From Neopestalotiopsis rosae (taxonomy: Eukaryota; Ascomycota; Sordariomycetes; Amphisphaeriales; Sporocadaceae): 64,000 bases of DNA. Location: the NCBI GenBank assembly GCA_023078685.1, contig JALGAS010000004.1, forward strand, positions 5,766,001 through 5,830,000, written 5' to 3'. A model generated the notes under the pieces. The model saw only the letters and a list, made by a program, of their open reading frames with translations. It had not been told where the DNA came from and did not search any database. The position numbers and the translations under genes are program-made. Of this stretch, positions 23,199-33,092 are shown one piece after another. How positions within the stretch are numbered: position 1 is the first letter of the stretch; each line of letters opens with the position of its first letter.

Positions 23199-25634
23199 TT
23201 ACAGCATGGCTTCTCTTTCCGGGTGAGCCGTAGCAACCCCAAACCTTTGGCTGAGCGAGACGAGACTGGCCGCAATCAGAGATTTCCTAGTCGAAGCAAC
23301 ACTGGCGCCCTCGCCAAATCCAGACTCCAACGACCTCTGAATCTCGGGCCAGTCGAGAAAGCCAATATTCTTGACATTCTCCTCCGTCAGCAGACTCTTG
23401 AGCAGGTTGTGCAAGGGGCCGTCGCGCGGCCACGTGATGGGCGCCGAGTACGGGTGCTTGCGGCGCAGGTAGAGCTCCTCGGTGATGAAGGGCTTGGCGG
23501 CCTCGCGCAGGATCCATTTCTCCCAAAACTGCGCCGCGGCCTGGGGCTCCTCCTTGTTCCACCAGGCGCTGTCGCCGGCGTCGGGGCCCTGGCCGAGCTC
23601 CGGGCCGTAGCGCATCTTGAGCGATGGGGGGATCCCGCCCATGAGGTCGGCCAGCTCGTGGTCCAGAAAGGGCGGCCGCCCCTCGATGCTGTGCGCCATC
23701 TCGGTGCGGTCCCCGAGCACCGTCAGGATGAAATTGGGCAGCTGCGACTTGCTCCAGGCGTACATGGCCGTGTGCACGGGGTGCCATTTCTCCATGATGT
23801 TGCGCTGCGCGGGGGCGGACCACGATTCCACCACGCGCCGCAGCTTATCCATGCCGTCGTACCGGTCCCGCAGCGCCGGCGTGAAGATCTCCTGCGGCGC
23901 CAGCCGCGTCACCATCGAGTACGGGTTCCGGACATTGTTGAGGCGTCGTCGGAGCTCGGGCTCGATCTGGTCGCTGACGCCGTCTTCTCCTCCCGTTGGG
24001 GTAGTATTAGCATCATCATCGCCGGCGCTCACCTTGCGGTAGACGCTCTCGATATCGCGGCGGGCCTGGGCTCCGAGGCGCGTTCGCAGCTCTTCGTCCC
24101 GCTGCAGGGCCAGTTCCGGGCTCGAGGGGTCGGCCTCGAGCAAGAACTCGGACACGAACCAGGGGTAGCCGGCAAAAAGCTCGTCGGCGCCCTCGCCGCT
24201 GAGTATGACCTTGAACCCCTCGCGGCGCGGCAGCTCCGACAGGGCGAACTTGCCTACGGTGCCCAGGTCCCAGCTGTGGAACTCATTGTGCCAGCAGGCG
24301 TCCTGAAAGTGCCTGGCCATTTCCGCCTCGTTCATGTCCTTGACGTGCATGTCGACGCCGAGAAAGTCGGCGGTTCTTGAGGCAATGTCTGTATAGCATC
24401 AACTTGGCTTAGCGGTATTCTTGTTTGAAGAATTGAAATGATTGAACTAGACGTACCAGACTCGTTGAAACCAGAGTCCTTGTCAAACTGTATTGTGAAA
24501 CAGGCAATCTTTTTGCTGATATCCTGCGAACCTATCCGCTCTCCCTTTTGTTCGATGAGGTACTTGGTAATACCGGCGACGGTAGATGAGTCCAGTCCGC
24601 CTGACAAGTAGATGCCCACGGGCACGTCTGCTCGCAATCGTACACGTATCGATTCAATGAGCTTCTCTCGTACCGCCTGTACCATTTCCTCCACTGAACG
24701 CGTTTCGACGTGTGTCTGTATTTCAATTAGTATGCAACATAACAGGAACGGGGCGAGACTTCTTCCTACCTTGTCGCGGTATTGCAAGTCCCAGTATTCT
24801 TGCGTCTTGATAACACCGTCCGCAGACGCGGTGAGGTAGTGTCCCGGCCGTAGCTAACCCAATAAACGTCAGACAAACCCATTTCTAAGTACGAGGGGCA
24901 AGGACCTTACCCTGTGAACATTCTTGAAGATAGTTTCACTCCCGACGTAGCACGAATTCAACACGATACTCTCGACATTCCACTCGGGCTTCCATCCCAG
25001 GGCCAGGAAGGCCTTGATCTCGGCGGCAATCAGCAGCCTGTCCCCCACCACGGCCCAAAATAGTGGCTTGACACCGAACCGGTCCCGGGCCGCCACGACC
25101 TCGCCGGAGCGGTCGTCGTAAATGACAAAGCTGTACTCGCCGCGGAGGTGGTCCAAGAACCGGGGGGCGCCGTAGTGCTTGTACAGGGCCAGGACGAGCT
25201 CCGAGTCGCTGCGGCCGCGGAACTTGTACCCAAACTCGCGGGCGCACTGCTCGGCCAGCTTGTCGTTGTCGTAGATCTCGCCAATCACCACAGCGTGGAG
25301 GTGGCCCTCGTCGTCGTGCAGGGGTTGCTCGCCCTCCTTGGACAGGTCGACGATGGAGAGACGGCAGTGTCCTAGAGCTGTTTTGTGCATGGATTTCATT
25401 GTAAGTATGTGTCATTTTCCGTGTTCATTGACCGATCAAATGTCGTGTTAAGAACCTACCGACTGTGCATTCCGGATTAATCCATACATCTTGTGCATCG
25501 GGCCCTCGGTGTTTGATGAGATCCAGCCCCTTTAGCATATCATCGTGTAGGGTTTGCCTTGAATTGCCGTCATTGTTTTGGCCACCGCCATGGGCAGGAC
25601 GTTTGAGAGTAATAGCACAACACAATCCACACAT
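23199..25634 (-). CDS. AsnB-type glutamine-dependent asparagine synthase family protein
   Basis: Class II glutamine amidotransferase fused to an ATP-pyrophosphatase synthase domain. Five exons on the minus strand: 25634-25460, 25377-24911, 24853-24770, 24715-24457 and 24388-23199, about 724 aa. ATG is followed directly by TGT, so Cys2 can serve as the N-terminal nucleophile (MCGLCCAIT). HRGPDAQ and the DRFGVKPL segment mark the glutaminase domain. The PP-loop SGGLDS is at residues 280-285, followed by the synthase domain with a GEGADELFAGYP motif and an EGRPPFLDHEL motif. At 724 aa it is longer than the housekeeping fungal Asn1/2 (about 570 aa), so it is probably the bacterial-like AsnB subgroup that also includes amide-forming enzymes of specialised pathways. 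Whether the product is asparagine or another amide cannot be told. The nearest gene upstream (27089-27832) has no obvious link. Confidence 0.85.
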
Positions 25635-27088
25635 GATCAAGAAGAGTGTGAAAAGATGTTCCGATACAATATCTATCCTGGAGTCTCTCGAAGAGGTGTT
25701 GTTACAGAAGATTGTTCCTGCAGCTATTCTGGCGAATCCGTGTTATATACAAAACACAATCACCCTTCCCGGCATCTGCGGGTTGTATGTAGTCATGACG
25801 GCTACCTGCAACCACCGTGCTATGACAACTGCACTTGCGTATCCGGCTGATCACATCTTTTAGACCGAGGAAGGTGTTTCTGGCCATTGCTGATCTAGTA
25901 ATCTTCGCAAGTCTGGAAAGTAAAGTAGATCTTTGCTGTGTGCGGGGTGTGTGGTCGGATCGCATTCGCCATTTTGACACGCGCCCTTTTCGCGGTTTAC
26001 TCTTTTGAGTGAGGGTCGGTTAGCTATTACGAGTTTGACATGATCTGACAGAAGCAGACGATTTTACGTAAGAAGTAACGGCGTCATGATGTATAGTCAT
26101 GCAGGCGGGCTTTGGCGGGGAAGTCGAAAAGCGGACGGGGCGGACGGGCCGGGTATAAGTTTGCGTAACAAGACGCATATACGGACGGGCTTCGGGATGT
26201 GGTGTTACGTGAGACGTCTGTTTGCGAGGAGAGAATGTGGATACTGATACTAGGCCCCAGCTTCTGGCCGAGGTCGAGTACTAATCACTGTAATCAGGTG
26301 TAAGACTTGTCCGAGGATCTTCTCTCGTAATGCGTCCGCCGGAAGTGTGTAGCATGATACGACCATGTTGTTTGCTGACGTGATTTATTGCCCAAGAGAG
26401 TATCAGATCTGACCGTACGCGATTGAATGCGCGGGCCGGTGTCTCAGATCTCAGATGGCTGGCAAAATCAGGATTGAGCATTGAGATTCACAAATTATAG
26501 CCCGACGCTAGGTGCCTACTTGGATGGCCAAGCTTTTCTATAGTCAATATCGAGCATAAGATGATTTCAATCGCTTGTAAAGCATTTCGCTCTTTCTCCT
26601 GTTGCAACATTGTGACAAACACGTTGCCGAATTTGCAACATTCTTCTGCCGAGAAAACCAGCTGTTACTGCCGGTCCCAAAAAGGAAAAAAGCAAAGACA
26701 GCTGACAGTCGATCGGGTTGCGAGGTACTCTTGATTTGACTTCCACCAAGTACTAGGGCTCACATTGGAGCTTCAACACTAGAAGCAAAAGTCGCTTTTA
26801 GTGCTTCATAGGGCTGACGGCAGATTGACCGTGCGATCGAGTGTCATGGTCTCTCCTCTTTCTGTATAGCTCCGGCGTTTATGGCACTCGTTGGCATTTC
26901 GGCGATATTCCTCGTGCGATCCATTGCGGGTCTTCCCCGTAAAATCCACCAAAATGGTATTATAGCGAGAACGCCGATCGATTGATTGGCCCCGCGAGAC
27001 GAGGTCATGCTTAAAGTAGTATCTCGCAACATCAGATTAGATGCCCATTCCATGCAGACCGAAACAAAGAGGCTGCTGACCCATGAGA
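25635..27088. promoter_or_regulatory. upstream region of the AsnB-type gene
   Basis: No gene is seen in 1.45 kb. CGGACGGG occurs three times within 60 bp (26132-26139, 26141-26148 and 26182-26189), with a GGTATAAG TATA-like element at about 26151. CGG-containing repeats are typical sites for fungal Zn2Cys6 regulators. They lie about 500 bp upstream of ATG 25634 in the direction of the minus-strand gene. Confidence 0.5.
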
Positions 27089-27832
27089 TCATGATTGATG
27101 CTGCAATCTCCATTCCTCCAACTCAGCCATCAGCGCCTCGAGCATCCCGGTCTCTTCTTTCTGGTATTGGGCAAACTTGCCATTCCCCATGTCGTCGACC
27201 AATTGGCGCATCTCCCGATAGATGCGCCGCCCGTCATCAAAACGCCCTTGCTTCCACACGGCCCGGAACAACATGCGCATGTTGCCCATGGCCGGCGGAC
27301 TGCCCCTACCGACCTGCGGGTGCGCCTCCATCCACGGCTGAACTTCAAGTGCGGCGCTCTCGGCCTCGGCATACCGGCCCTGCTGCTCGCGAAGCCGCGA
27401 CATCATGTTGAGCGCCGACCAGTTCCTGGGCTGCCCGGAACGCGGGTGCGCCAACATCTCGGTCAGCGTGGCTTCCTCGTCGGCAGCGAGGCCCAGCTGG
27501 TGCTGCATGGTCACTAGCGCCAGCATCAGCTTTTGCCATGCGTCGTAGTTGGTTTCGTGGAGAAGAAGGGGTTTGCCGCCGCCATTATCATTTGACTTCT
27601 GGCTTGCAGCTTCGTCTTGTGCCTGTGCCAGTTTGTCCTGTGAGAGTCTGAGTAGTAGCCTGTGCTTTTCGTCGGATGAGAGCGATGCGTCGAACTGTGA
27701 GGATAACGCTTTAATCTCTGATTCTTCAAAACATTGGAGGAAATTACGACCCGTAGTAAAGGGCAGAGAGGTCCAAAACTCGTCATTTGGCACATCATAG
27801 TCCCATTGGAATTTGTGAGAAGGCGCGGCCAT
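27089..27832 (-). CDS. conserved fungal protein of unknown function, TPR-like helices
   Basis: Single-exon protein of 247 aa with good coding character (GC-rich third positions, no rare codons). I do not recognise a named family. The N-terminal 60 residues include a FWTSLPF segment. Residues about 100-220 look like paired helices with alternating small and large hydrophobics (AWQKLMLALVTMQHQLGL; YAEAESAAL; LFRAVWKQGRFDDGRRIYREM), which suggests tetratricopeptide-like repeats. No signal peptide, membrane segment or catalytic motif is visible. ATG 27832 is the first Met, and the start MAAPSHKFQWDY is plausible. It is transcribed in the same direction as the AsnB-type gene but 1.45 kb away, so shared control is unlikely. 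Confidence 0.75.
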   Translation of the reverse strand: MAAPSHKFQWDYDVPNDEFWTSLPFTTGRNFLQCFEESEIKALSSQFDASLSSDEKHRLLLRLSQDKLAQAQDEAASQKSNDNGGGKPLLLHETNYDAWQKLMLALVTMQHQLGLAADEEATLTEMLAHPRSGQPRNWSALNMMSRLREQQGRYAEAESAALEVQPWMEAHPQVGRGSPPAMGNMRMLFRAVWKQGRFDDGRRIYREMRQLVDDMGNGKFAQYQKEETGMLEALMAELEEWRLQHQS

Positions 27833-28852
27833 AGTGTTGGCTTTGATTCATTCAGTGTACTTCGTACAATCAATCAAATTGCTCGAGTCAAACTGCGTTC
27901 AAACATGCATATTAAAATATTCCCAGAGTCTTGTTTCTGTCCCAGACATTTTGTTTTATGTTTTCGCCCCCGCGAATACAAACAAATGGTTGCCTAAGGT
28001 GCATGTATACTATATGTATAATGTATTCCCTATGCACGATCCATCTCTTGGCGATGGCGCCTCCGCTCATCTATCATTGGGTGCGACCTGACTATGAATA
28101 GGTACCACGAGCAGGGGTAACCTTTACCTACGAGACCTAGTGTTCGAATTCTGGCAGTGTGGTTACTATGTCTCGTGCTCGCGCCATGCAATTCATCCGC
28201 ATGGAACATTGTGTACCTGTTGCTTCCCGACTCATGTATGCAGGTCAAGCTTTGTGATGCAGAGTCAAGTCTACACATGCATACATGGCAAAGTCATTTG
28301 GTAATCTGATTCTCCTTATCTGCGATGACGACGACAGTAGCAAGAATCTCCAATTCAATTAATTCCACGAACAATGTTTCCAGGTCTGTCTTCCCTCTGC
28401 ACAGGCCAGGGCCAGGGCCAGGATAAGGGACCCCCCGGACTATAACGTTATCGCTCTCCGCTCCCATTCGCCAGTTCTGCAGCGATAGTCCGGGTCTGCT
28501 AACGCATGGACCCGTACGACCCGGATTTCACCTGCCCTTTTGGGAACAATTTCGTCCCATCCGGCCCCGCTCGTAGATCGTCAACCATGATCATGACCCA
28601 TTCAATGTTGACTCTCGACTTCCTGTCTCGCCCCTCCAGGTACCACTGCAACCAAACACAGCTGCCGGGTTCGGATCGGCAATCAATCCACACGCTCAAT
28701 GGACAATCTTTAATAAGTCTGTCTAGAGGTCTTCTTTTAACCTTTCTTCTCTGCTACTCACTCATTCTACTTTCATGAGTTAGAGTGAAAAGATAGTAGA
28801 CGGCGGAGGTTTCCGCTCAAACGTAGCTAGGTCCAACTCTGTCGACGACGAC
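27833..28852. promoter_or_regulatory. shared upstream region, no gene seen
   Basis: About 1 kb lies between the divergent 27089-27832 gene and the N-glycanase gene. It includes a (CCAGGG)n-like stretch near 28406-28420. The sequence TGTTCGAATTCTGG at 28141-28154 resembles a tRNA B box, but no tRNA fold can be built around it. Confidence 0.45.
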
Positions 28853-30868
28853 ATGGCGTCTACTACCGGCAATTGGCTTTCTAGCTGCTGCCCACCAGCG
28901 CGTTACGTTACTAGGCTCCTTGGGCTTCTCCTAGTCACGAGCATTGCCGATGGATATCAGTTGGCCCAGAATAAAGATGCCCGCTTCCTGGATACCGGTG
29001 CCGCGGCGGATGGCGTGCAAGACAGAGCAGCAGCAGCCGCCCCCAAGGTCAAGCAGAACCTCCTGGCGCAGATTGGCCAGCTAGCATTCGACATGGAAAT
29101 GGCGGCAGAGACCAGCAGCACGTCTACTTCGGCCGTGGCCGCCGCGGCCACGCCTCTACTCGAGACCTTTCAGGTGGCCGAGCCGGTCCTGCTGCAGCCC
29201 GACACCGGCACCGACGTGTACACGGTCACGCTGATGGACCACCAGTTTGCCAACAGCTACGGCACCCCGTTTGTCGGCAACTACACGCCGCCGCCTGAGG
29301 GCTTTGACTTTGACCACGTCGTGATCAACTTTACCGTCGAGGTCAAGGGGAGGCAGTACGACCGCTGGGGCTCCGTCTACCTGGACAATGTCGAGATCTT
29401 TTCGACCTCGACCGCCGAGCCCACGTCGTACGGCATCAGCTGGACCTGGCTCAAGGACGTGACGCCGTACCTCTCCCTCTGGAAGGAGCCGCAGACGCTC
29501 ATCTTTGAGCTCGACAATGTCGTCACCGACGTGTACACGGGCCTGCTCAACTCGACGCTCACGGCCACCTTTTTCAAGAGCTCGGTGCAGACGGGCGGCC
29601 AGCCCCCCGCCGATCTGATCCTGCCCGTGTCCGCCGGCAAGAGCCCCGTCACGGCCAGCTTCTGGACGTTCCCCGACGAGACCGCCGAGACGTCGCTGCT
29701 CTTCCCCCGCAACGTGAACCGCGCCGTCTTCTCCGCCAACGTCAAGGCGCAGTCCAATGACGAGTTCTGGTGGAGCAACGTGCCCGAGTCTGCCACGGAG
29801 GCGTTTGCCTTGACGGCCGGCGAGTACCCCGGCTATTCGCCCTGGAGAGAGTTCCAGGTCCTCATTGACGGCCAGCTGGCCGGTGTGCACTGGCCGTACC
29901 CCGTTATCTTCACGGGAGGCGTGGTGCCGCAACTTCATAGGCCGATTGTGGGCATTGACGCCTTTGACCTGCGTGACCACGAGATCGATATTAGCCCCTG
30001 GCTGCCTCTGCTCTGTGACGGCAACAACCACACCTTTAGCTTGCAATTGGTGGGCCTGGTGGACGACGGGAGCTCGAGCGCCAGCTTGTCGAGCACGGTG
30101 GAGAGCAGCTGGTATATTGTCGGCAAGGTGTTCCTCTGGCTCGACGATGAAGATTCCATCACCACGGGCACAATCGGAACGAGTGCGAATACGGATCCCA
30201 CCATCGAGTTTGCCCAGTACATTACGCAAAACGCGACGGGATACAATGAGACGCTCGACTACAAGCTCGTCGTCAACCGCGACTTCTCCATCACCTCGCA
30301 GCTCAGCACGCAAAAGGGCAACGGCACGGCCACGTGGACGCAAAGTCTGTCCTACTCTAACATTGGAGGTCTGTACGACTATGGATTCGGCGGTATCAAT
30401 ACCTTTTCCACCACTGGACTGGAGACGGCAGAAATTCCCGGCTGGGACTACAAGACCAGCTTTGAATACCCGCTCTACTGCAACACCACGACGACATATC
30501 TGCCCGAGGGCAATTTGACATTGTGGGCGGAGCTAAACCAGGGGCTGAAACTCGAAGTTCAAGGCAACACGGTGTATCCCACTGGACTCGAGGCCTTTGA
30601 GACTGATGGCAAAACTTGGGCGGCCAGTGTAATTAACACGGACAGAAACGGAACAGCCAACTACTCGCGTTATGCCGATAACACCGTCACAACTGGTGTC
30701 GGACAGACGCACCAGATCTTTTACCTGTACGGACTGGCTGGTGATGGAGACTATTCGTCCACGGGCGACGAGCTTTACTACAGAGACGTGTCGGCTTATA
30801 ACAACAGCGTGACTGCTGACTACGAAGTCGTGGCAGGTCAGGTCGTCCGTGACGCGGGCAGTACATAG
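28853..30868 (+). CDS. peptide-N4-(N-acetyl-beta-glucosaminyl)asparagine amidase A (PNGase A)
   Basis: Protein of 671 aa in one exon, matching the fungal and plant peptide N-glycanase A family, which removes N-linked glycans from glycopeptides in acidic compartments or outside the cell. The N-terminus has a hydrophobic stretch (residues about 19-33, VTRLLGLLLVTSIAD) consistent with a signal peptide. Residues about 50-95 are an Ala/Ser-rich linker. The core shows family hallmarks: VTLMDHQFANSYGTPFVGNY, FDHVVINFTVEVKGRQYDRW, GSVYLDNVEIFSTSTAEP and GISWTWLKDVTPY. Many NxS/T sites (for example NFTV, NSTL, NATG) fit a secreted glycoprotein. Third positions are strongly C/G. The antisense open frame of 395 codons over the same stretch is a by-product of this bias. 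Related lyase-like roles in cell-wall processing are less likely. Confidence 0.85.
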   Translation: MASTTGNWLSSCCPPARYVTRLLGLLLVTSIADGYQLAQNKDARFLDTGAAADGVQDRAAAAAPKVKQNLLAQIGQLAFDMEMAAETSSTSTSAVAAAATPLLETFQVAEPVLLQPDTGTDVYTVTLMDHQFANSYGTPFVGNYTPPPEGFDFDHVVINFTVEVKGRQYDRWGSVYLDNVEIFSTSTAEPTSYGISWTWLKDVTPYLSLWKEPQTLIFELDNVVTDVYTGLLNSTLTATFFKSSVQTGGQPPADLILPVSAGKSPVTASFWTFPDETAETSLLFPRNVNRAVFSANVKAQSNDEFWWSNVPESATEAFALTAGEYPGYSPWREFQVLIDGQLAGVHWPYPVIFTGGVVPQLHRPIVGIDAFDLRDHEIDISPWLPLLCDGNNHTFSLQLVGLVDDGSSSASLSSTVESSWYIVGKVFLWLDDEDSITTGTIGTSANTDPTIEFAQYITQNATGYNETLDYKLVVNRDFSITSQLSTQKGNGTATWTQSLSYSNIGGLYDYGFGGINTFSTTGLETAEIPGWDYKTSFEYPLYCNTTTTYLPEGNLTLWAELNQGLKLEVQGNTVYPTGLEAFETDGKTWAASVINTDRNGTANYSRYADNTVTTGVGQTHQIFYLYGLAGDGDYSSTGDELYYRDVSAYNNSVTADYEVVAGQVVRDAGST

Positions 30869-31063
30869 ACAAACAGTCATAGGAGAGAAAATCCTTAATG
30901 TAATAGCTTTTCCACGTCTTGACCCCTTTTTTTCTTGGGCGCGAAACTTTTCTTTCTCAGACTCCAGTCCCGTGCAATGTCTGCTTTCCACATCAAAGTC
31001 TGCGGGCAAAGCTGACATTATGCTGTCGTTTCCCAATTCGTTGCTCGTTGATATCGTATCCCC

Positions 31064-32293
31064 CTAGTACCGCTTGGGTGCCGAGGCGCCGCCCGACGTA
31101 AAAGTGTGACTTGTCGTGTGTGCCTTGGCTCTCTCCTTCTCCAATTTGGACAAACCTACCCTGTCCGTCACTGGCACAGCATCAATGATGTTGTCAAATT
31201 CGTCGTCATCTTCACCATTGTCAGAGTCCGGGGCGGCATCCGAGTCAACCTTGTATCTGTCCGGCTGTGGCCGCGATATCGTTTCTGGCGCCGCCTTCTT
31301 CTGTTCGCCATTATCCTTGTTGGCAAATGGCTTTGATGCCAAGACCTTGCGTCGAATTTCCTCCATTTCGGCATCATCGTCGCTGTCGTCGGAAATATCG
31401 AATGGGTCTTTGTCCTTCTTTTGAACTTCGCCCGAAGACTCTCCGACTTTGGGCCATTGTGCTGCAGTCTTCTTGCCCAGGTAAATACCGTCGACGCCAT
31501 CCTCGCCGTCCGAGCCCTCTTTGCCATCTTCGTCGCCGCTTTCGTCATCGTCCTCGTCACTGTCCGAGGGCATTGCGACCCGGTGATTTGAGTTGCCACC
31601 TTTCCACAAATCGTCTTCGTCACCCTCTAACCTGCTCTCGGCATATTCTCTCTCCAGACGCTCCATCCATTCGGCCTCGGTCTTCTTGATCTCGGCCTCG
31701 TCGGCGCAAGCGGCGTACTTTCGCAAAATGGTCGAGTTGATGTCGAGAAAAGATTGACCATAGCTGAACGGCGACAGGATCTCCTCGGCCCATTCCATAT
31801 GCCCGCAAATGGCGAAAGCGGCCGCCAGTGCCTCCACGCAGTTCAGTCTCCAGGGCTTGCCGTAATTGACTGTGTTGGCCGCCACGAGGTAGGGGAGAAG
31901 CCTCTCGCACTTTCCGCCAACTTTGCTCCAGTTGATCTCTTGCGTCCTTGCCCATGAGCACTCTACGACTGCCGCACCGTACTGCTCCATGAGCTCCCGG
32001 TCGGCCGGAGAAATGGTGTGCTTGCCGTTGGGGGTAATGATGACTCCATTGTGTCGCTGGCCGACGTGGAGATCGCGCATCATGCCCAGCTTGATCAACT
32101 TTTTGCCGGAACATCGCTTCGGGTCGCAGTGATTCAGGTCCCAACAAGCTGCCTTGTAAGAAGGACGGCGGTTGCTGCCTTGAGAGTCGTCTTCGTCCTC
32201 GTCGTCGCCGCGGGGCCTTCTTGGCGCTCCTCGCGGTGGTCCAAAGTTCTTGCCTCCTCTTCCTCCCTTGAAATCTTTCTTATGGCGGACCAT
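31064..32293 (-). CDS. TSR3: 18S rRNA aminocarboxypropyltransferase Tsr3
   Basis: Protein of 409 aa, one exon. Tsr3 transfers the aminocarboxypropyl group of S-adenosylmethionine to a pseudouridine of 18S rRNA (U1191 in yeast) late in cytoplasmic 40S maturation. The N-terminus is basic (MVRHKKDFKGGRGGKNFGPP). The catalytic core spans residues about 45-225, with WDLNHCDPKRCSGKKL, CSWARTQEINW, LPYLVAANTVNYG and the LNCVEALAAAFAI helix, in the family order. The last 180 residues are an acidic, Ser/Asp-rich tail with DSDEDDDESGDED-type blocks, common in fungal orthologues. It ends close to the N-glycanase gene (convergent, about 195 bp apart) and is divergent from the GGA gene. Confidence 0.92.
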   Translation of the reverse strand: MVRHKKDFKGGRGGKNFGPPRGAPRRPRGDDEDEDDSQGSNRRPSYKAACWDLNHCDPKRCSGKKLIKLGMMRDLHVGQRHNGVIITPNGKHTISPADRELMEQYGAAVVECSWARTQEINWSKVGGKCERLLPYLVAANTVNYGKPWRLNCVEALAAAFAICGHMEWAEEILSPFSYGQSFLDINSTILRKYAACADEAEIKKTEAEWMERLEREYAESRLEGDEDDLWKGGNSNHRVAMPSDSDEDDDESGDEDGKEGSDGEDGVDGIYLGKKTAAQWPKVGESSGEVQKKDKDPFDISDDSDDDAEMEEIRRKVLASKPFANKDNGEQKKAAPETISRPQPDRYKVDSDAAPDSDNGEDDDEFDNIIDAVPVTDRVGLSKLEKERAKAHTTSHTFTSGGASAPKRY

Positions 32294-33092
32294 GATGGAG
32301 TGTTAGATAGAGCACCTTATACTCGAGCGCGGTTTCTCGTGGTGTGTGATTTCGAAGGATTGGTGGCAAGCAAACTGTTCCTTCAGCTTGGGGAAACGTT
32401 AATTTTGAATGTATTGCGCCCGCGATATATGCAGCCAAAACTTTTGGTGACGTTTGGAGGGGCAATTTTCAGGTGAGCTAGATATGCAGTTACCGAGATA
32501 GATAGGCAACCGATGGGCCAAGCCATTGACATTGGGGGGCCAGAGTATTCGGAGGGCTCCATCCAGCAGTAAATAGTGCCTCCAACGGACCCAACCACCC
32601 CTCCATTGGACCCCTGTATGCATCCTGGAGCCCAGCTGAGATGCAATTAAAAGCAGTAGTGAGTCCAGGCTGTCCCGGCTCCCCGGCCATATCTGGGTAC
32701 CTTGAGCGCAGTACTGACTGCACTGCACCTAGCCTAGCAAGCCTAGTCAGTTGTGTCGCGCGGCAGAAAGTGGGATGCCTTGGCCTTATTACGAAAGATC
32801 CCCTTTGGACGCCAGGTAGCCCGTTACTGACTAGGTTTACGTCCAACTCACTGAACCCGACTTGAACGGAGTGGCCACGAAAGCGCTCAACCACTGCGCA
32901 TCGCCAATGGAGCAGCTGCTTCGTCCATAGAGAAGCGATCTTGCAGCTGCTTTCCTACTTTATCGATTGCACGAAGAACACGACCTGCTGCTCCGCTAGT
33001 TGCGTCCTCGTGCATTCTGTCGATCGATCCCGCCCGCTCACTGCTCACCCCAATCTTGCGGAATACACCAAACCGATCCATCCACCCACATC
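32294..33092. promoter_or_regulatory. shared upstream region of TSR3 and GGA
   Basis: An 800-bp spacer between divergent housekeeping genes. No coding frame is supported. No TATA box is evident. Confidence 0.45.

Noticed and set aside
23091..24380. Plus-strand 429-codon open frame
   Set aside because: It is the shadow of the last exon of the AsnB-type gene; the minus strand has the recognised synthase motifs, and GC-rich third positions keep the antisense frame open.
28141..28154. tRNA B-box-like TGTTCGAATTCTGG
   Set aside because: The T-arm stem does not pair, no A box lies at the right distance, and no cloverleaf can be drawn.
29156..30343. Minus-strand 395-codon open frame inside the PNGase A gene
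   Set aside because: It is antisense to a strongly codon-biased gene. Its residues are Arg/Gly/Ala/Val-rich without any motif.
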